Shown piece after piece: positions 1 to 5,088 of a DNA stretch of 5,312 bases. The stretch spans positions 1 through 5,312 of the forward strand of contig CANPNQ010000100.1 in the NCBI GenBank assembly GCA_947575425.1, in the 5' to 3' direction. Origin of the DNA: an uncultured Erysipelotrichaceae bacterium (GTDB taxonomy: Bacteria > Bacillota_I > Bacilli_A > Erysipelotrichales > Erysipelotrichaceae). Below the pieces are notes generated by a model, which was not told where the DNA came from, did no database searches, and was given only the letters and a program-made list of their open reading frames with translations. Both the position numbers and the translations under genes were made by a program. Every line of letters begins with the position of its first letter. Position 1 is the first letter of the stretch.

Positions 1-143
1 CTGACGGCGGTATGGGTGTATCTCACATTGCTGTATATATCGGCGGCGGTCAGGCAGTACACGGTGGATGGAATGGCTCTTCCACGGTGGTAGCCGGCGC
101 TTATATCGGATCTGGTCCGGTATTCATTCACGTAGGTCAATAA
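1..143 (+). CDS. C-terminal end of an NlpC/P60-like (C40-type) cell-wall peptidase, 5'-truncated by the window edge
   Basis: Only the last 46 codons are inside the window; the first complete codon starts at base 3 and the TAA is at 141-143. The visible protein contains HIAVYIGGGQAVHGGW followed by a beta-rich end with AYIGSGPVFIHVG. In NlpC/P60 endopeptidases the catalytic His sits in exactly this kind of strand (SHxxxYIGxGxxxH), after a catalytic Cys that would lie upstream of the window. These enzymes are usually secreted and cleave peptidoglycan stem peptides, typically with N-terminal SH3 or other wall-binding domains that cannot be seen here. The protein ends right after the catalytic domain, so that domain is C-terminal. 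A terminator follows 11 bases after the stop, so this is the last gene of its unit. A CHAP-type amidase is the main alternative, because the Cys part is missing. Confidence 0.72.
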   Translation, partial: DGGMGVSHIAVYIGGGQAVHGGWNGSSTVVAGAYIGSGPVFIHVGQ

Positions 144-154
144 GTAAGACAAGC

Positions 155-180
155 AAAAAGAGCATAACGCTCTTTTTTTA
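155..180 (+). terminator. Intrinsic terminator of the peptidase gene, probably bidirectional
   Basis: A perfect 9-bp stem (AAAAAGAGC at 155-163 pairing with GCTCTTTTT at 169-177) encloses the 5-nt loop ATAAC and runs into a T tract ending at 179. It starts 11 bases after the peptidase stop. Read on the minus strand it is again a stem followed by a run of Ts, so it can also end the convergent nnr transcript, whose stop codon is at 219-221. A weaker hairpin (CGATG at 183-187 with CATCG at 198-202) lies between nnr and this terminator. Confidence 0.88.
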
Positions 181-218
181 TGCGATGTGATAAAAATCAT
201 CGATCTTATTTCACTTGT

Positions 219-1724
219 TTAATGCAGACGCTTTTGAAGCACTTCATACATTGTTTCCGGCAGTTGCTTGATCAAATCGCTCGCTAATATACTATGACTT
301 GCCTGACGGCAAACCAGCGCATCCGCACAGTCTGCGTGCAAGTAAACGCCACCCAAGGCGGCTGCCAACGGATCTTTTGTCTGGGCAAAAAGCCCAAGGA
401 TGATGCCGCACAATACATCTCCGCTCCCGCCCTTAGCCAAGGCATCATTTCCAATCATATTCAAATAGCGCTGCTTCCCATCGGAAATCATCGTACAGGC
501 ATTTTTCAGCACCAATGTAGTATGAGAATACGCCTTCTCGCTTCGATACAGCGCTTCTGATGGATTTTTCACCACATCATGTGTATTTATTCCAAGCAAG
601 TAAGAAACCTCCTTAGGATGCGGTGTAAGGATGGTTGGCTGTTTTCGTTTGGCATGTGTTTTCCATGCGCCGATCAGAGCCAATGCATCCCCATCAAAGA
701 CCCCCAAGCAATCGCTGTTCCATACGAGAGAAACCAACTGATCCGCATAAGCATCCCTGCCCAAGCCATTACCGATTGCCACACAATCATAGTGACTGAA
801 TACGCTTTGAAATGCCTTTTCTTCCATCTGCTGGGGCAAAGACAGCTGAGTTGCCTCGGGGATGCGTATCGCTGCGGCCGCAAGCGTTGCTTCCTCACTC
901 ATCAATGTGACCATCCCTGCGCCACTGCGCAAGGCTGCCTCTGTGCAAAGTAAGGCGGCACCGCTCATTCCCTTCCTTCCGCCAATCACCAGCACTTTTC
1001 CATAGCTTCCCTTATGTGAGTTGCGAGGACGCTTGGGCAAGAGCGCGGCAATCATCTCCTGTTCCAAAATGGTAAATCCGTCAAATTCCTCTACCAGCTG
1101 CGGATCCACATCCAATGCTTCCATTCGTACTTTACCGCATAAATCCAAGCCATCCTGCCGATAGAAACCAAGCTTTCCGCAAAGAAAGCTGATCGTTTCA
1201 TCCGCCTCTATCGCACATCCCATGATGCATCCGCGATCACCATCCACCCCACTGGGGATATCACAGGCAATCACATAAGCATTACTTGCATTGATGCATT
1301 GGATCACATTCGCATAGGGATTCCGAATCTCACGATGGAGTCCGATCCCAAATAAGCAATCCACGATAATATCAAAGTTTTGGAAATCCACTTCTTCAAA
1401 GGAATGAAGGAAAACGCCATCCTTTAACAGTAAATTTGCCTTTATTCCCGCCTCATCGCTCAGATGAGCAATGGTTGCGTTGTATACGACATAGGAGTCC
1501 ACTTCTTTATTTTGAGCCAGCAGACGCGCTAATACAAAGCCATCGCCGCCATTGTTGCCTGATCCGCAAACCACACAGATGCGTTTCCCGTAGCACAGAG
1601 TTGCATCCATAACATGATCATACAATGCCTTCCCTGCTCGCTCCATCAATTCCATAGAAGTGATCCCTGTTTCAAAGATCCGCTGTTCCAATGCCCTTAT
1701 CTGTTCACAATGCAATGCCTTCAT
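219..1724 (-). CDS. nnr: Bifunctional NAD(P)H-hydrate epimerase / ADP-dependent NAD(P)H-hydrate dehydratase
   Basis: This cytosolic metabolite-repair enzyme would epimerise R/S-NAD(P)HX and dehydrate S-NAD(P)HX back to NAD(P)H using ADP. The 501 residues match the fused YjeF layout. The N-terminal YjeF_N epimerase domain (about 1-215) shows LMERAG (26-31), the phosphate-binding loop GSGNNGGDG (54-62), VDCLFGIGL (121-129) and CDIPSGVDGD (154-163). The ribokinase-like dehydratase domain (about 225-500) shows HKGSYG (237-242), GNGLGRD (318-324), FDGDAL (343-348), TPHPKE (367-372) and GNDALAKGGSGDVL (425-438) with the presumed catalytic Asp436. The ATG at 1724 is preceded by GAGGTGAT (1735-1728), nearly a perfect anti-SD match, so the start is secure. 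The gene stands alone, convergent with the peptidase and divergent from the Rpn remnant. No key motif is missing. Confidence 0.96.
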   Translation of the reverse strand: MKALHCEQIRALEQRIFETGITSMELMERAGKALYDHVMDATLCYGKRICVVCGSGNNGGDGFVLARLLAQNKEVDSYVVYNATIAHLSDEAGIKANLLLKDGVFLHSFEEVDFQNFDIIVDCLFGIGLHREIRNPYANVIQCINASNAYVIACDIPSGVDGDRGCIMGCAIEADETISFLCGKLGFYRQDGLDLCGKVRMEALDVDPQLVEEFDGFTILEQEMIAALLPKRPRNSHKGSYGKVLVIGGRKGMSGAALLCTEAALRSGAGMVTLMSEEATLAAAAIRIPEATQLSLPQQMEEKAFQSVFSHYDCVAIGNGLGRDAYADQLVSLVWNSDCLGVFDGDALALIGAWKTHAKRKQPTILTPHPKEVSYLLGINTHDVVKNPSEALYRSEKAYSHTTLVLKNACTMISDGKQRYLNMIGNDALAKGGSGDVLCGIILGLFAQTKDPLAAALGGVYLHADCADALVCRQASHSILASDLIKQLPETMYEVLQKRLH

Positions 1725-1741
1725 CGTATCACCTCATGTTA

Positions 1742-1747
1742 ATTATA
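1742..1747 (-). promoter_or_regulatory. Possible proximal -10 element for nnr
   Basis: The minus strand reads TATAAT here, a perfect sigma-A -10 hexamer. No good -35 exists at 16-18 bp spacing; the best similarity is TTCCAT, about 20 bp upstream. A start about 6-7 bases downstream would leave a leader of only about 11 nt and place the ribosome binding site at the very 5' end. It may therefore be a weak promoter, or the hexamer may be fortuitous. Confidence 0.33.
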
Positions 1748-1799
1748 TACCTTTTTTGTACGATTTTATGGAAGAGATCATTTTTCTTTCCTCCTTCAT
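1743..1799 (-). CDS. Candidate small leader ORF upstream of nnr (12 or 18 codons)
   Basis: On the minus strand a consensus AAGGAGG (1796-1790) sits 8 nt before an ATG at 1781 that opens a 12-codon frame, MISSIKSYKKGI, ending in TAA at 1745-1743. That stop is 18 nt before the nnr ATG. An in-frame ATG at 1799 would make it 18 codons, but its own upstream sequence is a poor ribosome binding site. An SD of this quality in otherwise gene-free DNA is the main evidence. There is no run of repeated regulatory codons of the classic attenuator type and no recognised family. It could be a leader peptide, a remnant, or chance, because purine-rich stretches readily look like SDs. It would be transcribed only from the distal promoter. 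Confidence 0.22.
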   Translation of the reverse strand: MKEERKMISSIKSYKKGI

Positions 1800-1825
1800 T
1801 GCTTTCTTTCCGACAAGACCAACGA

Positions 1826-1853
1826 ATCATGTGCTATAACAAATCAGAGTCAA
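1826..1853 (-). promoter_or_regulatory. Possible distal promoter for nnr
   Basis: On the minus strand TTGACT (1853-1848; 5 of 6 to consensus -35) is followed after 16 bp by CATGAT (1831-1826; 4 of 6 to the -10). Transcription would begin near 1819, giving a leader of about 95 nt that contains the candidate small ORF. The -10 is poor and the spacer is one base short of optimal, so this is tentative. Confidence 0.35.
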
Positions 1854-2100
1854 GATCAAACGCTCACAGGCTTCTTAGAAAAGCGAGCTTGCTTGAGGAT
1901 AGATAAATGCACACGATAATGGTGTTTACATGTTTATTTTTCTATTGTAAGGTTACAAGGAGGAGAAAGCAATCACCATGTTCTAATTATGTGAAATGAT
2001 GTGATTCAGAAGAAATTTTCGGTTTTTTCCTTTTTTGCGTGTATATAAGTAATAGGAGGAATTTTTTCTTCCCTCTTATTTACACGGAAAGGAGATATCG
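1854..2100. other. Gene-free region between nnr and the Rpn remnant, with a near-palindrome and a leader hairpin
   Basis: No frame here has a credible start with a ribosome binding site. A good AAGGAGG-like stretch near 1957-1965 is followed only by an ATG at 1978, about 14 nt away, that meets TAA after two codons. Structured elements are a near-palindrome AAGCGAGCTTGCTT (1881-1894, one G.T pair) and a hairpin GGAGGAA/TTCTTCC (2055-2061 with 2066-2072, TTTT loop) just upstream of the Rpn gene's ribosome binding site. The remainder is AT-rich and T-rich, as expected for a promoter region, but no clear -35/-10 pair for the Rpn gene could be assigned. Confidence 0.5.
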
Positions 2101-2632
2101 ATGATGGTGAGTAAATATGATTGTAAAGGCGCTGATCGCTCCTTCGTCGATGTGACATATGACTTCTGGTTCAAATATCTGTTTTTTGATGATACAAGAA
2201 GTGGCAGAGAGCTGCTAGAGCATAGTTACAGGTGTTTCTTCCCAAGTGGGAGATCAAGCAGGTAGAGCTGTTGGAAGAATCCCTATTGAATGCAAATGCT
2301 CATATGATGCAGGAGCGTGTGGATGAGGCATGTCATGTCAATGAGTAAAATATCGTAATCATGGAAATGCAGCGAAAGTATCACAAAGGAGATGAGGATC
2401 ACTTTGTCCGCTATGTCAGCGGCTTGAGTGAATATCGCCGCAGGATCTTAATGACAAAGGATCAGGGCAGGAATGTAGAGATCATATTCCTGCGGGAACC
2501 GTTTGGCAAAGCGATCATGATCGGGGAGGGCATACTTTGATGTATCGCAATGCAAGAGGAGAAGCATTCTCCAAGATGTTTCAGATTGAGATCGTGAAGC
2601 TGTATGGAATGAAAGAGCTGTGAAAGAAGGAT

Positions 2633-2965
2633 GTGAATGCCATGAGCGCTCAGGAGCGCTATCGCTTATGGCTGCACTATGGACATGAGAAAAGGCATCA
2701 GAAGATAATGAAGAAAATCATAGAAAAGGAGGCAGGACTTAGAATGGCAGAGGAAAGGATCAAAAACGCAATGGACGATAAGAAGCTATTTCATGAGATC
2801 ATGAGTGATATCAAGCGATATTGCGATGAAGAACAGCGGTGGTTGGCACAGCAGGAGCTGAAAAAGGAAACAGCGAAGCGAAAACAGGCGGAAAAGCGCT
2901 GTAAGCAGGCGGAGGATATACAAAAAAAGAAACTGCGCGGCAGAGGCAATCCGAAAATGAATTAA
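2633..2965 (+). CDS. Residual open frame: C-terminal, charged coiled-coil fragment of the Rpn-like protein
   Basis: Inside the pseudogene, after the TGA at 2621-2623, frame 2 stays open for 110 codons from a GTG at 2633, or 107 codons from the better ATG at 2642. AAGGA at 2627-2631 lies about 10 nt before that ATG, a usable though long spacing. The product would begin MSAQERYRLWLHYGHEK and then be rich in Lys, Glu, Arg and Gln, with a heptad-like pattern; it has no nuclease motif and no membrane segment. In some Rpn loci of other bacteria a short C-terminal protein made from an internal start counteracts the full-length toxin, so expression is conceivable. The simpler reading is a gene fragment left by decay. 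A frame change at 2922-2928 would extend it to about 135 residues ending at 3048. Confidence 0.33.
   Translation: MNAMSAQERYRLWLHYGHEKRHQKIMKKIIEKEAGLRMAEERIKNAMDDKKLFHEIMSDIKRYCDEEQRWLAQQELKKETAKRKQAEKRCKQAEDIQKKKLRGRGNPKMN
2911..2943 (+). promoter_or_regulatory. Candidate -1 frameshift site (slippery A AAA AAG with SD-like and stem elements)
   Basis: Frame 2 reads CAA AAA AAG at 2921-2929, so the heptamer A AAA AAG (2923-2929) is in the exact phase needed for tandem -1 slippage, as in dnaX and several insertion sequences. GGAGG (2911-2915) lies 7 nt upstream, close to the stimulatory SD position known from dnaX. A small stem CTGC-GCG-GCAG (2933-2943) begins 3 nt downstream. A -1 shift enters frame 1, which gives the family-like C-terminus to 3048. 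A single-base loss in the A run would leave the same picture. The short 4-bp stem is weak as a stimulator. Confidence 0.35.
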
Positions 2966-3059
2966 AGAAATTTCAGCACATCGTAGAAAAGATGCGCAAT
3001 GGACTCAGTTATAAAGAGGCAGTGGATCTGTGTAAAAACCGTACCTGACGATAGAAATC

Positions 3060-3100
3060 AATACCGATTTTTCCTTAACAGGAATATCGGTATTCTTTTT
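3060..3100 (+). terminator. Intrinsic terminator of the Rpn remnant
   Basis: A 9-bp stem AATACCGAT (3060-3068) with ATCGGTATT (3086-3094) is extended by an inner TTCC/GGAA stem (3071-3074 with 3081-3084) around the loop TTAACA. It is followed by CTTTTT (3095-3100). It begins 11 bases after the remnant's final TGA, so the whole transcription unit is still delimited although the coding frame is broken. On the minus strand the hairpin lacks a T tract, so it is a poor terminator for the converging HAD gene. Confidence 0.85.
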
Positions 3101-3192
3101 GCTATTTCCATTTGCATTATGGTGTACAGAGAAGCGATACAAACACAAATCAATGAACACTGGATCAGACAAGAAGGATCAAAATTCCCTTA

Positions 3193-3990
3193 TCAAAAGC
3201 ATCCCAAGTAGTTCAGGGCATGATAAATACCGTCCTGATCAGAAGCAGTCGTGATATAATCGGCAAATGCTTTCACCGCTTCCACCGCATTTCCCATGGC
3301 GATGCTTACGCCTGCCCCAGCCATCATTTCCAAATCATTGAAATTATCGCCGATACAGGCAACCTCCTCCTTGGAAAGATGCAGATGCTCCATCAAAGTA
3401 CGCAGTCCTACCCCCTTATGAATCCCCTTTGGTACCACATCATAGCCATCCTTGGAATAAGGGAGGAACACCAATCTTTCATGATCCTTGAATACCCGCT
3501 TTACCGCTGCGGGATCCGCATGAATGCTGGCACTTTGCGGCAATGCGACCAAATGATGATCCTGCGAGGGACAATCGATGAACGGTTCTTTCCCAATATC
3601 ACTGTTCATCTGTCCTTCCAACCAATTAATCTTTTCAGGATGCTGGTAAATGTACATATGATCTAGAAACTTAAATACCAATCCTGCCTCCTGCTTATGA
3701 CAAAACGCAAGCAACTGTGCTACATCCTGCTCCTTCATATCATGATGAGATATGATTGTCCCATCGCCGTCGCTCACCACACCGCCTGACATCGATAGCA
3801 CATAATCGGGGCGCAGATCATTGAGTGCTTTACCCAGACCATAATGCGCTCGCCCACTCGCAATGACAAACAGATAGCCGTTTTCCTTTGCCCTTTGGAT
3901 CGCTGTGATCGCCGACTTCGGAATCTCATGCTTCTTTAGATCATACAAGGTTCCATCCACATCAAACACCAGCATTTTTATCCGTCTCAT
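3193..3990 (-). CDS. Cof-type HAD-IIB family phosphatase
   Basis: This is a cytosolic Mg-dependent hydrolase of the haloacid dehalogenase superfamily, subfamily IIB. Relatives dephosphorylate sugar phosphates, flavin or pyridoxal phosphates and similar small metabolites; the substrate cannot be read from sequence. All four HAD motifs are present in the 265-residue product: motif I DVDGTL (nucleophile Asp10, acid/base Asp12), motif II Ser45 in VIASGR, motif III Lys192 in IHKGVGL, and motif IV GDNFNDLEMM (Asp215, Asp219). The C2B cap lies between motifs II and III. The frame is open further upstream to an ATG at 4095. The start is placed at 3990 because AGGAGG (4001-3996) lies 5 nt before it, the product then begins right before motif I as usual, and the predicted transcription start is near 4095. 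The gene is monocistronic and divergent from the SIS gene. Confidence 0.94.
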   Translation of the reverse strand: MRRIKMLVFDVDGTLYDLKKHEIPKSAITAIQRAKENGYLFVIASGRAHYGLGKALNDLRPDYVLSMSGGVVSDGDGTIISHHDMKEQDVAQLLAFCHKQEAGLVFKFLDHMYIYQHPEKINWLEGQMNSDIGKEPFIDCPSQDHHLVALPQSASIHADPAAVKRVFKDHERLVFLPYSKDGYDVVPKGIHKGVGLRTLMEHLHLSKEEVACIGDNFNDLEMMAGAGVSIAMGNAVEAVKAFADYITTASDQDGIYHALNYLGCF

Positions 3991-4101
3991 CGCATCCTCC
4001 TGTTTCATCGCTATAACCCTCTTACAGCCACCCATAAGCGCTCGCTTCTCCCATCTGCTTCCTTGCCTCTCAAGCACCATAGAAATCTGCTGCATACACT
4101 C

Positions 4102-4130
4102 ATTTTAACATAATCACGTCTATATGGAAA
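4102..4130 (-). promoter_or_regulatory. Sigma-A-type promoter of the HAD phosphatase gene
   Basis: On the minus strand TTTCCA (4130-4125; 4 of 6) and TAAAAT (4107-4102; 5 of 6) are separated by 17 bp, and the -10 is extended by TG one base upstream (4110-4109). Transcription is expected near 4095, giving a 5' leader of about 105 nt before the ATG at 3990. The -35 overlaps the left arm of an inverted repeat (4122-4137), a possible regulatory overlap. Confidence 0.66.
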
Positions 4131-4180
4131 GAAAGGGCTTGCTATGACGAAAGGATGCAGGGATATTCCCTTTCCCATAT
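4122..4180. repeat. Interrupted inverted repeat between the divergent HAD and SIS genes
   Basis: The left arm ATATGG-AAA-GAAAGGG (4122-4137) and the right arm CCCTTTCCCATAT (4168-4180) are complementary over all 13 bases of the right arm, with a 3-nt AAA bulge in the left. The 30-base interior holds its own small palindrome AGGGATATTCCCT (4159-4171), which shares bases with the right arm, so the two structures compete. Neither predicted transcript crosses the whole element, so a DNA-level role or a mobile-repeat origin is more likely than an RNA switch. Function unknown. Confidence 0.5.
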
Positions 4181-4264
4181 TTCACATCATGCGATACTTG
4201 ATCCGCACCATCTTTCGATACGCTCCTCGCTTACTCCGCCATCACAAAAAAATACGATTTATTT

Positions 4265-4293
4265 CATACAACGTCTTGGATTTATGATAGAAT
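4265..4293 (+). promoter_or_regulatory. Extended -10 promoter of the SIS-domain gene
   Basis: TAGAAT (4288-4293; 5 of 6 to consensus) is preceded by TG at 4285-4286, making an extended -10. The hexamer 17 bp upstream is CATACA (4265-4270; 3 of 6), a weak -35 that the extended -10 can compensate. Transcription is expected near 4300, with a leader of about 34 nt. Confidence 0.6.
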
Positions 4294-4299
4294 AGTATC

Positions 4300-4316
4300 A
4301 GATATTCATCATATCT
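4300..4316 (+). promoter_or_regulatory. Operator-like palindrome at the SIS gene transcription start
   Basis: AGATAT (4300-4305) and ATATCT (4311-4316) form a perfect 6-bp inverted repeat around TCATC. It begins at the predicted +1, a standard position for a repressor site. It is AT-rich, so chance is a real alternative. No regulator gene lies in the window to pair with it. Confidence 0.35.
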
Positions 4317-4333
4317 ATTAAGGAGGAAAACAT

Positions 4334-5065
4334 ATGATCTTAGATGATTATCAAAACCGTGTGGACGCACTGTTCAAACAGGTCAAGGAGACGCAACGTG
4401 AAAATATCATCACTGCCGGAAAAATGATTGCGGACACGATTGAAGCTGGAGGAAACATTTATTTGAGCGGTATTTGCCATTCCATTGAAATGGATCTGTT
4501 CAATCGTGGCGGTGGTCCTGCCTTTTATCGTGTATTCCACTACAAGCTTGATGTAGAATCTGACGCAAGAGAGCGTGATCGCAGTGATTTAGATACGAAC
4601 ATGGAGGGACTGGGCGCTTATATCCTAAAGGCTTCCACCATCCGTCCGGGTGATATTCTATTTGTCGGCTCTGTTTCCGGTAGAACTGCAAGCGTAGTGG
4701 ATCTTGCTTGGGAAGCAAAGAAAATGGGAATCAAAGTCATTGCCATGTCTTCCATGAGCTATGCAAAGGATGTAGATCCGGTACATTCCTCCGGCAAAAA
4801 ACTCTACGAATTTGTCGATCTGACATTGGACAACTGCGCGCCATCCGCAGAAGCGATGCTTCACATCGATGGTATTGAGGCAGATTTTGCGGCAGCGAGC
4901 GGTCTTGCCAGCAGCTTCATTCTATGGTCTGTCACTTCCGTTGTATTGGATGAAATGATGAAACGAGGCAAAACACCGCTGTTATTAAAGAGTGCCAATT
5001 ATCCCGGTGGTACCGATTATAACAACACCGAGGTTTATCCCCACTACAAAAAACACGGTTGGTAA
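4334..5065 (+). CDS. SIS-domain sugar-phosphate binding/isomerase-type protein (UPF0309-like)
   Basis: This is a 243-residue cytosolic protein with one SIS (sugar isomerase) domain, the fold used by proteins that bind or isomerise phosphosugars. Visible elements are an N-terminal helix (about 1-38), the strand-loop YLSGICHSIEMD (43-54), the SIS phosphate-binding loop VGSVSGRT (111-118) after GDIL, VIAMSSM (135-141), HSSGKKL (151-157), and DNCAPSAEA (166-174), matching the family's usual D-N-x-A-P-x-x-x-A segment. Length and order of motifs suit the UPF0309 / 'sugar isomerase domain' group, whose substrate and reaction are not established. The start is clear: AAGGAGG (4320-4326) lies 7 nt before ATG. 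The gene has its own promoter and terminator. It is divergent from the HAD phosphatase, so a shared sugar-phosphate role is only suggestive. In other genomes such proteins often neighbour sugar uptake genes. Confidence 0.9.
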   Translation: MILDDYQNRVDALFKQVKETQRENIITAGKMIADTIEAGGNIYLSGICHSIEMDLFNRGGGPAFYRVFHYKLDVESDARERDRSDLDTNMEGLGAYILKASTIRPGDILFVGSVSGRTASVVDLAWEAKKMGIKVIAMSSMSYAKDVDPVHSSGKKLYEFVDLTLDNCAPSAEAMLHIDGIEADFAAASGLASSFILWSVTSVVLDEMMKRGKTPLLLKSANYPGGTDYNNTEVYPHYKKHGW

Positions 5066-5088
5066 GATCTGATTATCATACATTGCGT

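Larger units (their letters stand above)
2101..3048 (+). pseudogene. Decayed Rpn/YhgA-like PD-(D/E)XK nuclease (putative transposase family)
   Basis: Rpn proteins are PD-(D/E)XK nucleases linked to recombination and, in some cases, phage defence. The ATG at 2101 has AAAGGAG (2088-2094) six bases upstream. Frame 1 gives an N-terminus with SFVDVTYDFWFKYLFF, but hits TAG at 2263. Similarity continues in frame 3 from about 2244 (KWEIKQVELLEESLLNANAH). There the catalytic-type Asp (2322-2324) and the ExQ motif in VIMEMQRKYHKG (Glu 2364-2366, Gln 2370-2372) appear, with an in-frame TAA at 2346-2348 between them. Frame 2 takes over around 2523-2530, meets TGA at 2621-2623, then runs through a Lys/Glu-rich coiled-coil-like tail to 2965. 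Frame 1 resumes at the A run 2922-2928 and ends KMRNGLSYKEAVDLCKNRT, TGA 3046-3048. The total is about 316 codons, a normal family length. Each break moves the frame by -1. A terminator follows directly. Family assignment is by motif and overall pattern only. Confidence 0.78.

Noticed and set aside
294..953. Two long plus-strand open frames (294-560 and 579-953)
   Set aside because: They lie antisense to nnr, whose motifs account for the region. They show no domain or good ribosome binding site and are shadows of its codon bias.
1828..1830. A second, overlapping minus-strand small frame from ATG 1830 (about 32 codons) ending in the nnr ribosome binding site
   Set aside because: It has no ribosome binding site, and its ATG overlaps the candidate distal -10; the shorter frame with AAGGAGG is the better candidate.
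1691..1906. 71-codon plus-strand frame crossing the nnr start
   Set aside because: It overlaps the nnr 5' end antisense, has no ribosome binding site and no recognisable composition or motif.
2101..3048. The whole Rpn locus as one gene using programmed frameshifting
   Set aside because: Besides the frame changes there are in-frame stops at 2346-2348 and 2621-2623, and the first two breaks have no slippery heptamer in phase. Only the third site deserves that reading.
2999..3211. 70-codon plus-strand frame
   Set aside because: It starts inside the Rpn remnant, runs straight through a strong intrinsic terminator and ends inside the HAD gene; no ribosome binding site.
3991..4095. T-box or other riboswitch in the HAD leader
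   Set aside because: No TGGNACCGCG-type motif, no terminator/antiterminator pair and no known aptamer pattern could be found.
3220..4108. Plus-strand frames opposite the HAD gene (3220-3666, 3905-4108)
   Set aside because: They are antisense to a gene with all four HAD motifs in place, so they are shadows.
1881..4232. AAGCGAG 7-mer at 1881 (+), 4047 (-) and 4232 (-) as a dispersed motif
   Set aside because: Three hits of a 7-mer on both strands of 5.3 kb is only slightly above chance, and the flanks differ.
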